Position numbers and translations under genes: made by a program. Under the pieces are notes generated by a model that made no database searches, was not told the DNA's origin, and saw nothing but the letters and a program-made list of their open reading frames with translations. This document shows positions 11,915 to 23,720 of a DNA stretch of 64,000 bases, in pieces. Positions within the stretch are counted from its first letter, which is position 1. Each line of letters starts with the position of its first letter. Source of the stretch: Lonicera japonica (taxonomy: Eukaryota > Streptophyta > Magnoliopsida > Dipsacales > Caprifoliaceae); NCBI GenBank assembly GCA_021464415.1, contig CM038465.1:21297839-21361838 (forward strand), written 5' to 3'.

Positions 11915-13232
11915 TGAAAGAGATATGTCCTAGGACTATTCATAGATTATGATTTGTACTTGGATATTTTATGCTTATTGTTATTTATAAAGTTTATTTA
12001 TTATACTTTATATTCTCTTGTAAATAATATATATTAATACTAGTTCATCAAGTACGTGACTTGATTGTGGGATGCTAGTAATGTTATAATAATATTATTT
12101 AGATGTCCCTAATCATATGTCAATAACCTAGGATCACATTGATATAATGATTAGAGTATGGGTCAGTTGATGATTATGTTCCACAAGTCATGGATATGGA
12201 AATATCAAGCTGAACATACTGATACTTGTTAGGGAACAAGGTATTGGACTGACCCGCTTTGGGGACACTGCGAGGAGTGTTACATAATGTCATCAGTGAT
12301 GTTCCCCATTTATGATATCGTATTATCCTTAGACCTGAGATCGCCATGGTTACCAACATAGGGATTAGTATGTCAGGCATTATCAAACGTTACTCTTGAT
12401 CGAGTAATTATAAAGATGATGACCGAGCATACTATGAACTATGTAGAGGTATATGGTTGATCAAGATGGGATTTGTCACTCTCGTATATTGAGAGAGATA
12501 TCGTTGGGCCCCTTGATAAGTGTAATTAATATTCGCATGGCCATGCACAAATGAGATGTCATTTATTTTAGATTAATTATACTTAGAGATCAAGAAATAA
12601 AGATTGAACTATACAAGAATGACACTTGCCTAGTCTTGTGTTCAATCTAGATATCGATTAACAAAAGGAGTTAATATTTGGAATATCTATTTAAGGTTGT
12701 GTCGTTTTTGACCTTTATACCCTTTGGATAATAGTAATGTTTTACTAGAGACCGCTTACTATTCGTATAATAAAATGGGCTTTTATTTATACTGCCAAAG
12801 AGTGTAAAACCTATAGGGTCGCACACCAAAACGAGTTGGATCAAAACGAATTAAAACGGGCCAAGTTGGACTTGGGCCCAGTTCGTTTGTTGCTTAGGGT
12901 TCTCACTAGGGTTCTCTTATAAAAGGGAACCTTTATTCATCTTGGCCGTTAAGGAAACTCAGAGAGGCCAGAGAGAGAACCCTAGAAGGCGCTAGTACAC
13001 CAAGCAAGGATCTCATCCCGTTCGTGTGTGCATACCGTAGAGGCGTCGTAATTTCTACGCTAAGGACGACAACAACAGAAGGATTCGATCCATCCGGTTC
13101 GTTTTTAGTAACATCAAATCACACATAAGGTATGTCTTCTGTCGATTTTATTGAACAGCATAAATCCTAGGGTTTAAGATTAGTGCGTAAATTAGTGTAT
13201 GCGATGCATGATTACTGCCCTAATTACCTATA
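11915..13232 (+). repeat. 3' LTR of young copia element
   Basis: 1318 bp, same length as the 5' copy. It ends CCTATA where the 5' LTR ends CCTACA, a C-to-T change in the terminal CA. The tract before it (ACAAGTGGCAGAC, 11902-11914) is where a polypurine tract is expected and is interrupted by pyrimidines. Confidence 0.95.
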
Positions 13233-13237
13233 ACTTC

Positions 13238-13579
13238 AACATGGAAGATATTAATTATAACTAACAGGAGGAGATTTTAGAAAAGGAAAAGTGTACAAGG
13301 CAGTGCGAGCATGAACTTACTGACAGCGAGTTCAATGCAGAAATTGTAGATTCCTTTAGAATTTAGATTGATAGAATCAAAAACTTCTCAACTGATTGAG
13401 TGCCTAGGCAAGTTGAACAACATACATAATTAACTCATTAAAACATAGAACTCTGGTGTAACAAATGAAAAGAAAAATGTAAATTAGCAACCAAGCTGAT
13501 GGTACAAGTGGGATAGAAAACATACCACCAGCTGTATGCATCCCATAGAATTTGGTCCCACGTTCCAATTCGTTTCAAT
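13238..13579. other. intergenic, no gene recognised
   Basis: Host DNA that continues from the left side of the copia insertion up to the PPR pseudogene. No supported frame. Confidence 0.5.
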
Positions 13580-14171
13580 TTACTTACAATGCTCAAGCCC
13601 AGGTTCGATGCCCATCTGTTTCGTTAACTGGTACAAAGAATAGAGAACCCTTGCTGTACTCGACTGAAATGTCCGCAAGCAGTTCGAACACCAACAAATG
13701 AAAGTTACATAGTTTGGTTTCTCCTTTGTAGCTAACATGTCATGAAAGACTGCCAAAGCTTTCGAGCCCTCCAACATCCGAACACGTTGAGTACATGCAA
13801 ACAAGTGCATCCTTCACATATAGATTAAAAACTAAACCAGACTTTAAGACGTACCTATGAAACTGCTTGCCCAAGTCAAGCTTCCCACTAATAGAACAAC
13901 AATAAATAACTATCGCTAAAGTATACTCATTCAGGCACAGATTTTGCTCCAAAACCCTATTCTGGAACAGTCCGAGAACTTGGAAAGCAAGCCCCGTGAA
14001 GAACAACCCTGCCATAAATGCACTCCAAGAAACTACGTTTCGTTTCGGCATTCTATCAAACAGCCGGTGGGCTGTAGTTAGTTGGGTACATTTGGAATAA
14101 AGATTGATCAAATCATAAATTCTTAATGATGGTGTTGAGAGATTGTTGATTAGATAAGATAAAGTCAACAA
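13580..14171 (-). pseudogene. pentatricopeptide repeat (PPR) protein fragment
   Basis: Minus strand, two overlapping frames. The first (14171-13740) has PPR units: IYDLINLYSKCTQLTTAHRLF, then FDRMPKRNVVSWSAFMAGL, then an L-type unit around NEYTLAIVIYCCSISGKLDLG with KQFHRYVLKSGL, as in PLS-class organellar RNA-editing factors. The second (13810-13580) continues with KALAVFHDML, KPNYVTFI and ends in MGIEPGLEH, the usual start of the E region. The frame changes near 13800 and units are missing between the two parts, so this is a truncated copy. The usual family member is 500-800 residues; here about 190 remain. The young copia element sits about 350 bp beyond its 3' side. Confidence 0.75.
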
Positions 14172-15041
14172 GCGCGTGGATTAGTTTACCTGGTTTGCTA
14201 AAAAAAAATCAAAAAATCAAATAGAAATAGAAATGATCACATTTCTTTGTTCCTGGTTGCGGGGTTAGGTAACTTTTTCTCTCAAATATTTTGCTATTTG
14301 GGCGTAAGCAAATATAAAATAATTATTATTTATCTTCATTTATTTTTATTTTTATTTTTTGTAGAGTTTTGCTAATACTTTAAACTGGTATGGTTCGAAT
14401 TTTAAGAATGTAATGAGTATTCTAGATTCTTGAAAAGCTTTTTGCTTGACAATTACAATGTCTTACCAATGTTTGATTCAGACAATAATTTTTCAACCTT
14501 GAAAAGTTGAATTATCTCTTTATATTTAGTTCAAACGATAATATTGGGAACTACCAAAAGGTTTTCATTTATAAAATTAAAAGACAAATTTTAACAATTT
14601 TACGAAGGTAAAACTTAAATCTTTATTGTTAAAAATTGTGAAAAGTCGTTATATGTATTTAATAATAATAATGATAATATTAATAATAAGTTTAATGACA
14701 ATTTTTTTTTCTTTTAAAATGAATATAAATGAAAAATAAAAATTGTCACGATAAGTAGAAGGAATATTTTGGTCTTAAGAGAAAATTTTAGGAGAAAATT
14801 TAAAAGAGAATACTTAGAGTAATCTTCTATTTCCATCCATTTAAAATAGAGAACTTTGGAGGAATACTTCATTTCTGGAATGATGCATTCCTAACCCAAA
14901 ACTTAAACTAAATATCGGAATATTTCTGGAATAAAATGTAGTATTCCAGGAATGATTTAAAACTTGAACCAAACGAGCCCTAAGGGTAATGTTTTTGCTT
15001 TCTACAAAAGTATTTTAATACTCCACATGGACAACAATTTT
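14172..15041. other. AT-rich intergenic, no gene recognised
   Basis: Very AT-rich, with short homopolymer and TAA/TTA runs around 14640-14720. No supported frame. Confidence 0.6.
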
Positions 15042-15500
15042 TGTCATGGGAACACTTGGCTGAGGGTAGGCAACCTCCAACCTTACTTGAGGTTACGGGT
15101 TCGATTCATGGGGGTAGGAGGAAAGTTTTCTTTGTTCGTAAGATTAAGGAAGAGTTAGACATTCTTTAATTTAGGGTGGGGCTATTGCCACCCCCCATTC
15201 TTCTCTTTAACACTCCCACTTTGACTTGGTGCAATAGGACCGAGTATGTGCACATTAATTCGGTACAATAGAACCGAGTATGTGCACATTACTCGGTGCC
15301 ATAGGGCCAAGTCAACATATTTTTTTTAGTCTCAACAGTAATTTGGTTATATTGTACCGAGTAAATGATCATATACTCGGCCCTATTATACAGAGTCAAA
15401 TGGTGGAAGTGTTACGGAGAACTTTGAGGTGTGGCAATAGCCCCACCCTTAATTTAAAAGAAAGAAAGAAAGTAAAAAAAGAAAAAGAAAAAAGAAGCTA
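15042..15500 (+). mobile_element. tRNA-derived SINE, second copy, split by a MITE
   Basis: A box-like TTGGCTGAGGGTAGGC at 15056-15071 and B box GGGTTCGATTC at 15097-15107. The body matches the SINE at 2729-2905 (inverted) through GGTAGGCAACC, the B box, a TTTTCTTTGTTCGTAAGATT-like stretch and the closing CTTTAATTT. The A-rich tail of GAAA and AAAG repeats appears only after the MITE (15457-15500), so the MITE landed in the SINE's 3' end. I could not define the SINE's own target duplication. Confidence 0.75.
15166..15456. mobile_element. MITE with 18-bp perfect inverted ends
   Basis: Element 15174-15448: the left end GGGTGGGGCTATTGCCAC is the exact complement of the right end at 15431-15448. 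TTAATTTA flanks both sides (15166-15173, 15449-15456), an 8-bp target duplication as made by hAT-type transposases. The interior is built of short palindromic units (TCGGTnCAATAGnACCGAG) about 33 bp apart. 275 bp, no coding capacity. Confidence 0.85.
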
Positions 15501-16163
15501 TGTACGGACCATGGAGGGCTTCCAAGAAATGATGCGGGCTAGTGGGTTTGGGGCTTTGTGGGTTGTATGTACTAATGCTTTGCGGGGGGGTTGTGTGTGT
15601 ACTAATGCTTTGTATACTAAACTTATGACGTTGAAAGAAGGGGTTGTTCGTTATTCAAAATCATGAGTTTTATGGGTTGTAATTGAATTGGATTCATCTG
15701 AACCAAGGATGTAGTTAAGAATTATTTTGAGTGGGAACAATAAAATAATAGGAAAAAAATAATTAAATAGTTAATTCATGATGATATCATGAGCACAATT
15801 ACAATCATTCCGGCTAACTCGATGATTTTTCATAGTCTAAAATAGTTTTGTAATAGTCTAGTTATCTATGTTCTCTAATAATTGATTTTCTATATACAAA
15901 ACCATTTTATAATTTATCTACGTTGTTGTGTTAGATCAAAAGGACGTTTTTATAATATTCATGGAAGAATGTGTGACAAAGCACAAATTTTCAGCGCTGT
16001 ATGAGTACATTATGCAATAAAAAATTGTTTTGTCAACTAATAGAGGCGAAAATGGGTTTCAGTCATTAATTAAACAATTTGTTGTACGAAGTGCAATGCA
16101 GGTTAAACATTGCCAAAAAAAGAAGAAAGACAGATATATGGGCTTTATAGTAAATATTAAGTT
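15501..16163. other. intergenic, no gene recognised
   Basis: Short frames only. A small G run at 15583-15589 and two nearby copies of GTGTACTAATGCTTTG-like sequence (around 15566 and 15596). Confidence 0.5.
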
Positions 16164-16281
16164 AGTTTATCTTAATTATACTTCAAGTAATACTATTAGC
16201 ACTCCAAATAAATACTTTAGCCAGTTTATCTTAATTATACTTCAAGTAATACTATTAGCACTCCAAATAAATACTTTAGCC
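16164..16281. repeat. perfect 59-bp tandem duplication
   Basis: The segment 16164-16222 (starts AGTTTATCTTAATTATAC) is repeated without a difference at 16223-16281. Identity of both copies suggests a recent event. Confidence 0.95.
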
Positions 16282-19019
16282 GCTCCAAAACTACCTTAAG
16301 TGACACTTTACTTGTATGTAATTTTTTTTTATTGACACTTTTAATCATTGATTTCACTTTTTTGAGTACTAATAATCATACCCTAATATTTTTATCATTA
16401 TATTTTTAATTACTTTACACCTAACCTTCACATAACTTTTTAATATTATATTGGAGAAATTGAGTGGGGGCTTAAGCCTTAATTGGCTCCATGCCTGATC
16501 TGAACCCGTGAATCTTGTTCTTGCTTTTTCGAAAAAATTCCATCCCTATGTGTTCCAAGAAACTATAATGCTAGCAGCGATTGTATAGCAAAACTAAGTC
16601 ATAGTTTATGTGATCAGCTTTTTTTTGTGGGGTTTATTGAGATCCCACCCTCTGTTTTGGAGGAGGTCAATAGGGATAATATAGTTTAGTTCGACCCTTG
16701 AGTCTCTTTTGTACTTCAAAAAAAAAAAAAAGGAGAAAAATGAGTAATGTTCATCCTTTTTGCCTATGACGATTGGAGAGTATACAATGCAAGGCCTCCT
16801 TTTTGTTAGTTGTTTTTGTGCCATATTTGGGCTTGGGGACTGTTTTTCATAAGAGAAAATCAAAATGGGCCCAGACTCGGCATCCGTAGAATTCAAATAT
16901 AGGTAAGGGATACTTTTAAAGAAAAAAAAATTTTAAAAAATTAGTCTATTAACCTAATTTGTTATTTTGTTTCTTGTTAATTGTACTAAATAATTGTATA
17001 TGTTGGTTTGGAATGTGTCTAGATCTAAAATTTTAGAATTTGATATTCAAAGACGATGACTGTGGTGATAGAGGGAAAGTGAAGTATTTGGAATAATGGT
17101 GTAGAGTTGGGGTTCATTTTGCAAAAATAAAAATAAATTATCAAAAAACAAACAGCATACCGAAAAATGGAGCTTTTTTGAAAATAAAAAATAAAATAAA
17201 ATAATCTGCAAAAGAACTAGGGAATAACATTTTTGTAAATTAAGGAGCTATTTTTGACCAAACACAAAAAAGAATGCAACATTAACCTTACAGTCGATTT
17301 TCGAATGTAATATTTTATATTATCATGCAAAAATAAATTTGCACCGCATGTTTTTTAGCAAATTAATATGTCTAAGTATTTAATTGACTTAACTTTATAG
17401 TTATTTTAATAAATTACAAATTTATACCCCTTTATAAATAAAACAAACATGATAGTTTTTTTGGGTTATGCAAAGTTAAGTTTGCATTCCTTGTTTTCTA
17501 ATACAGTACTACATATTCGGGTTTATTTGTTGTCGCTTTAAAGTTATTTAAGTAACATATAAAAATATACTAGTTAAAAATAATAAACACGTCATGCAAA
17601 ACAAATTTGCATTAAATTTTTTGAATTGCAAAGTTAAGTTAGCACAAAACACAATTTTAGTGAAAACCCTTATTTTAAAACATAATTTATAAATAAACTA
17701 ATACACCCTTATTTTAGAAATATTTTAAAAAACAGGTCCTTATTTTAAAAAACTATTATTCCCTAATTTTTTTTGCAAAAAACATTATTATACAAGAACT
17801 TTTGCCCCATTTCAAGAAAAACAAAATAGCTAGCACTCAACATGAAAAATAAATGTTCTTAAATGTATTCACAAAATCAGTGTTCACGCCCTTACAAAAA
17901 TCAAAACATAAAAACAAACAAAAATCGCATATAACCTTTCTTCTCACACAGATTTCTAGCCAAACTAAAAAACCGCCATCTATTCTATTTTTTACAAAAT
18001 TATTCTTTTCACCCATCTTACGACTTACCACTAATTTATTTCATTTCACCCCGTTTTAATTTCAAAACACAAAACTAAGCCGCTCCTTATTTTCTTTTTC
18101 CTTGAGATCACTCCCATCCTATCTCATCAGCGAGCTGCAAGCTATCATTACTTAATTTGTTTAGTAATCTGCTGCCGCGCACCACCTCCAGTGCAAGATT
18201 CGGCAAACTAGCGCTAGTCTCTCCCGGTGGTTCCACTTATAATGGAACTCCTTACCATGTTTTTTCTATCTCTGTAAAAGAAAATGAAATTATTATAATT
18301 TCCTAAAACCCATCTTGTTTTGGAAAATAACCATAAGGAACCCGGGGGGGTGGAGGGGGGTTGGAATCGCCCCTTCTTGGATATATATATATATATATTT
18401 CATTATATATGGGGTATTTAAAATATATATACACACACATATATAGGGATCTGTGTGTTTAATTTGAAATTTCAAGGTATCTTATTGAAAAAGTTTAAAC
18501 TTCAAGTGAAAAATTTAATAAATCTTGCCCATCCTGTCTCTTGAAAAATAAATCCGGGTGCAAAACATGGCCTCGCGTTTTTCTAGTCGATATTAATGTC
18601 TCCAGGTGCGGGTGCACATGAGTCGCATGGTTTGTCGTGATTTGCACTCTAAGAGGGGCACAAGAGAGAGCTTTATTTTTTTTGAATGCTTAGCAACTCA
18701 TAACAGGTGATCCTTCATAAACCCATAAATTTTTTCACAAAACTTTCATGTGGGACTTAACTTTTTTTCATTCCATTTTTTCAATTCAAGTAGCTCACTT
18801 TGGGTGGCAATTTCTCATTCACACCATAACTATTTTGAGCAAACAAACATACGATTTTGATGTCCTCACAGATGAGAACACGAATGTATAATAACTATAA
18901 CTACCGAGTGTACGTGAGGTCCCCAATGAAAATTACCCTCAAAATTGCTCGAAAATGGTATTTTTTTAACTACCGAGATAAATAATTTCTTAGATATACT
19001 TTTTAATAATATTAGGTAT
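16282..19019. other. AT-rich intergenic, no gene recognised
   Basis: No supported frame in 2.7 kb. Several homopolymer runs; G-rich GGGGGGGTGGAGGGGGG near 18344-18360 and a TA microsatellite near 18380-18400. Short frames around 17837-18060 are low-complexity and overlap on both strands. Confidence 0.6.
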
Positions 19020-19270
19020 TGTTGTAATTAAAGTATTGATATGTGGATATCCATATATAATATTTAAAGATAAAATTTATCCCACATGGGTATTGTGGTA
19101 TGTATGAGGAGATTACCTCATATTATATATAGTGTAAGTCCTACGTTGATTTTGTAGAGAAGTAAGGATGTTAGCTCTTAATATAAATAGAGCTGACCCC
19201 TATCCATATTACATATCAGTTGAATAAGAATATTTCTCTTATTATTTTTTTTCTCTTTATTATTTTAACA
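19020..19270 (+). repeat. possible LTR
   Basis: Starts TGTTGTAATTAAAG and ends TATTTTAACA (TG...CA), 251 bp, with TATAAATAG at about 19181 and ordinary LTR-like composition. The bases beyond (CATTTATCAACACAACT) could be the start of an internal region. No second copy or matching 5-bp flanks found, so this is tentative. Confidence 0.4.
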
Positions 19271-19830
19271 CATTTATCAACACAACTGCTCGACAGTCGA
19301 TTGGAGGTCAATGCGAAAGCAAGCCACCATAGTTAAATTTTTTCCTTCTTCTCGAAGGCTGGTTATGCGAAAGCACGCCACTATAGTTTAAAATTTATCT
19401 TTTTTCTTCATGGAGGTCAGCCTTGAAATCAGGCACCGTACTTTTTTCAATCTCTTCATGATAGATAAATACAAGACATCTTTTAATGATGTGGAGACAA
19501 TCATGTTGAATGTGAAGAGCTTGATGAGTATATCTTCAATTGATATCATATAGTTGAATTATTTTTACGAAGTTGTTGATTGCACTCCTCTTGATTAGGT
19601 AATTAGATGATTTTTTTCATAAGATTTTGTAGAGATGATTTATACTATGAGTAGATCACCTCCACCAAATTTCATAAAAAATTCAACCTAAAAGTGGGTA
19701 AGATGATCATCAAATTTTAATGGATTCTAAGGTATTCTAGAACACAACCTCACGTTATCTTGCACTTACCCCGAGAGTCAATAATTAATAGCCAATCATT
19801 CGTTGTTTCTTATTTGAAGTTAGTTCATTA

Positions 19831-19941
19831 GATGTTTGTGCCACTTTCAGTGACCAGAACTGTTCTGAAGATACAATTAAGTTGAAGTTATTTCATTTCT
19901 CCCTGAAGGATAAAGCTAAAACTTGGTTTATCGGCTTTTGA
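19831..19941 (+). pseudogene. Ty3-gypsy (Athila-like) gag fragment
   Basis: A 36-codon frame ending in TGA: SEDTIKLKLFHFSLKDKAKTW. The L-x-LF-x-FSLKDKAKTW block is the most conserved part of the retrotransposon gag domain in Athila-type elements. No continuation on either side; a short relic in repeat-rich DNA. Confidence 0.55.
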
Positions 19942-21301
19942 TGAGAAGTTAAGAGCAAAACCAATCTAGGTCGACAAGCCCTAAATTATTATTTATTCTT
20001 TATTCTTTATTTAAAGGTATGGATTATAGATTGCATAATACACTTTTCAAATAGTGTCATGTCACATGCTATCATTGAAAAATTAAAATTTTTTCAATGA
20101 GTTGGTACTTGATACACATAAAATATCCACTATAACAAGACTAGTACAATAGATTGAAAGCTCTAGGAGAGCCTATATAATGTTACCAAATAGTACCAAC
20201 ATATTTATTAAAGATTATTATTATTATCAAGCACCTCCTGAAGAAACTTGCTTAGCTTTAATGAGTACCATACTAAAATAAATAGTGAAGGTAATAAATA
20301 ATTACTATGCATTATTAACTAGTATTGGGAGTAAAAAACTCACACTATAATCAATATTTACTTTCTCCTCGTGTCTCTACTGCACAATATTGTGCATCAT
20401 TACTAGTGTTAGGAGCCATAAGTTTTCACTACAAAAACTAAGTATTTTCTCCTCTACTCCATTATGCAACACTTTTTAATGTTTAATCACACTCTATCAT
20501 GAGTCAGAAGTTCAAACCGACCCAAAAGTCATAAATTTCAACTATTTGGTATGATAGGTAAGTATCTTGGAACTACCATGTTAAAAAAAATAATAAACAA
20601 CTCTTAAGGGTATCAGTTGATAAATCGAGAGTTGATTATACTAAATGTATATTTTTTTTTACCCTGTATTTGCAAAGGCAAACTTGTTAATTATTTGATT
20701 TAAATTTTTTTGAATTGACATATCTTCTTGAAAGAATGCAAGACGATATTTGTGGCTTTGTATATCCCCCAAGAGTGTAGGCATCTATTAATAAGTAAGT
20801 TTTCTTCATCCTACTATATAATATTTTTGCAAGTCTATTGGCATACTTTGCGAAACTTAACCTATGACTTAATTATTTATTATTCTATTAAATATATAAG
20901 GCTTGACAATACATATAAGTTCAATTCTAAAGTCATTCATAATTATTTTTCTATAACGATAGATGTTGAACACCCTATTCTACATGTCTATGCCCAAATA
21001 GTTTGGTATAAACCTTAATTAAATATCATCGTTCACTTATTGCAAAGCGTTATTCATGTAATCTAGAATACCTATTAGTGTGCGAATACATGTTTAGATT
21101 ACCTGTTAGTGTATGAATACATGTTACAATGCATGAAAGCTAATTAGAATTGAACTTACAAACTTATCATGCGTATTCAACAACACAACTACTAATCTAA
21201 TTTGCCTAAAGTTAGTTTTGTAGTTCATATATGCTTTGATTCAATTTCCATTATTTCTTATCTAAAACCAATGAAAGGAGATGTGTTATTACACGTTTTG
21301 C
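19942..21301. other. intergenic with decayed repeat DNA
   Basis: No recognisable gene. The 96-codon frame at 20728-21018 has no motif I know and a biased composition; left uncalled. Confidence 0.5.
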
Positions 21302-21568
21302 AGATTTTTACTTTGATGAAACATTATTCTCGCCATTAGGGGAGGATAAGAAAGTTCTTGCAGAACTGCCCGTTCCAGAAGAATAGTGAGAATTATAGTG
21401 GAACAATCCACTATATCTCATTTAGACCCATGTACATCACAATTTTCTAGAATTAATGTCCATGCAGGACAAATTCAAAACATGTCAGCCAATGAATATG
21501 TACCATGCCAGAAGTGTGGCAGACCTATATGTTTTAAAAAATTCAACTTTCTAGAAGAGGAAGCTTGA
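21302..21568 (+). pseudogene. Ty1-copia integrase/RT linker fragment
   Basis: Plus strand: FYFDETLFSPLGEDKKV at about 21309, then after a stop and frame change STISHLDPCTSQFSRINVHA at about 21407. These match the poorly conserved but recognisable linker between integrase and RT in one group of plant copia polyproteins (FDE-x-FPPLGG followed by T-LSHFDPRT-QCE-EV). Catalytic domains are absent. Confidence 0.6.
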
Positions 21569-21959
21569 GTAATTATGCCCTAATAACACTCCTAAAGAGG
21601 CTCCCTATTTCACTCAAGAAGAGGTCATGGGAAAATCCATTCTCTTTAAGGCTCCAGAAGAGGCCATTATCTAAAAAAAGAAACAAGTCCCTAAAGAGAC
21701 TATAGAAGCCCCCTGAAGAAGCATTGGTAGCAAATAATAAAGATATCTCAATATTTGATAAGAGAGACGTGGAATAGAAAATAAAAGGTTATTGATAAGT
21801 TATTTGCATATACAGTAATTACTGAAATATCAAAGGGCAATGATAATACATAACTACGTACAATAAATAAATGTAGACAAAGAAAAAATTAGTCAAATGA
21901 AAAATTACTATCAAGGCAGAATTGGAGTATCTACATAAACGTGGTATATTTAGACCTAT

Positions 21960-22390
21960 CATTACACCAAAAATAGGTTTTTGTGACTTTTATTCTTGCG
22001 AGACTTGTGACTGCTTATGGCTATCACAAGTTTTGTGATAGTCAATATCATAAAGATGGAATAGACATAATATTTGACTTTTATGACTGTTATTAACTGT
22101 GATAATTTTTTTATACTTTATCACTGCCAAAAGTATGCACAAGATTGTTACGATTTACCCGAATTTAAATCCAAATTTTACAACCGCATTTATCGCTCAT
22201 AATTTTAGTTCTAAATGACGCAATTGAATTCATTTAACAAATACATCCTTAAAACCCCTATACCACACTTTGTATCACGATCTCTCAGTACTCTTTCCAC
22301 CGCCGTTCCTCTTTCTCACTGTCACCGACCCTCTCTCACTCTTGCAACTTTGTAACAATATCTGAACTACCACTAGCCTATAGGGTCACT
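21960..22390. mobile_element. CACTA-type transposon end, truncated
   Basis: Starts CATTACACCAAAAATAGG, one base off the CACTACACCA terminus, followed by sub-terminal repeats of TGTGACT/TATGACTG/CACAAG and then a CT-rich stretch (CTCTCTCACTCTT) much like the inside of the CACTA element at 38.3-38.9 kb. The other end is missing; it runs into the gypsy relic at 22.4 kb. Confidence 0.55.
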
Positions 22391-22429
22391 TTCTTATTTT
22401 TAATCACACGCTATGTCAAATGTTGCATA

Positions 22430-23720
22430 TCCAAAGTGTTAAGTCCCACTTCTCTCATCCATTGTACCCTCTAGGATCATATTATGGCCTCCCAAGGGAA
22501 GTAATCTAACTCCAATAGAAAATGATTCTCCTTGAATTATCCATTGAAAATTAGGATACATTGCATTACTACTCACTTTGCTGCCATCGGCTATAGTAAC
22601 CATTAGTTTGCTAGTTTTCACTGTTTGGCAGCCTATTTGCTTAGTTATTCAAGGGTCATGAAAATGGTGGGTACTTCCAGAGTCCACTAGTATACTTATA
22701 GGAACTTTCATGTTTTCCCTTGAAAAACTAAAGTTTGAAATTGCATATAACGACAGAGCATGCACTGATATGCCTGGTTTCTCCATAACTTCAATTCTCC
22801 TTGATTTTCCTTATTTCCCTCCTCTATTGATGGTTCCCCTTCTTCTTATTCGACATTCTCCTTAGCATTAAGCAAATAGACCTGTATTTTCTTGCATCTA
22901 TGGCCAAAAGTATAGGGCTCATCATAATTATAACATAATCTCTTACCCCTCCTAGCTTGCATCTCACTTGGTGATAGCTTTTTTATTGGTAGAATAGCAT
23001 TGGAAGTAATGTTTTTGGTTGTCAGAGTGAGGGTTTCAGGGTCAGATTTGTGGCCTATTTGCGAGCTACTACTTGGTGAGGGTGGTTTGTATGTGGTAAA
23101 TAGGGTTGAGATATTGTGTGAGAATTTTTGAAGCTAGTGATTGAAATGGTGGTGTGGGCATTGCTTTTGGTTGGTTGTAGTAACCTAGCCTTAGCTAGTA
23201 GATTAAAGCCCCCTTTCCTGTAGCCTAGCTAAAGCAATGGCCTCATCAATTGTTTTGGGCTTGAACACTTGAACAAAATTCCTCAATTCCCCTTGCAATA
23301 CCCCATTAAATACATAAATAAAGTAAGTCTCAGTGAGACATGGTTCATTTTCAAGTACTTGAGAGTTTAGATCCTCAAACTTGCTTTGATATTCCTCCAC
23401 ACACCCATTTTAATTTAATTTATTGAGTTCAACCACCACATTATGGTATCCTTTTTCTGTAAACGTCTTAGTCACTTTAGTCTTAAATTAATCTAACCTT
23501 AATGCTCTAATGTTTTTAAATCTGGTGAAGAACCACTTTTTAGCTCTCCCTCTCAGATACAATGACATGGTTGAAACTTGTTGGTGCATAGATGTTTCAT
23601 CGATAAAAAAAAAAGCAGTCACATTTTTTAATCCAGGCTATCACATCATCACTCCCATCGAAAGTGGGAAATTCATGCTTTAGAACCTTGAAATGGTTTG
23701 GAGGGTTATAGTGGTGTTTG
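22430..23720 (-). pseudogene. Ty3-gypsy gag-protease relic
   Basis: Minus strand, read from 23720 down. Gag begins with FPTFDGSDDVIAWIKKC, continues with SLYLRGRAKKWF and VEEYQSKFEDLNSQVL, and LRNFVQVFKPKTIDEAIALA (23400-23203). A zinc knuckle follows at about 22950-22900 but its second cysteine is tyrosine (CYNYDEPYTFGHRC). The last part (22621-22439) is the aspartic protease tail with VTIADGSKV and FSIGVRLLPLGGHNMILEG. Stops and frame changes separate these pieces, and RT, RNase H and integrase are gone. It lies between the CACTA end and the 3' side of the TIR-NBS-LRR pseudogene. Confidence 0.75.

Larger units (their letters stand above)
5115..13237 (+). mobile_element. complete young Ty1-copia LTR retrotransposon
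   Basis: Two LTRs, each exactly 1318 bp (5120-6437 and 11915-13232), flank the internal region, with the 5-bp target duplication ACTTC at 5115-5119 and 13233-13237. The order LTR, primer site TGGTATCAGAGG (6439), long leader, gag, protease, integrase, RT, RNase H, LTR is that of Ty1-copia. By eye the LTRs differ at nine positions, all transitions, about 0.7%, so the insertion is recent. Long LTRs and leader suit the Tork/Angela/TAR side of the group, but the lineage is a guess. The coding region has two in-frame stops and one frameshift, so this copy could not make its own proteins. Confidence 0.95.

Noticed and set aside
16606..16896. 96-codon minus-strand frame
   Set aside because: Contains a poly-F run from an A-tract and no recognisable domain.
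20728..21018. 96-codon plus-strand frame
   Set aside because: No family motif, AT-driven composition, no splice or promoter context.
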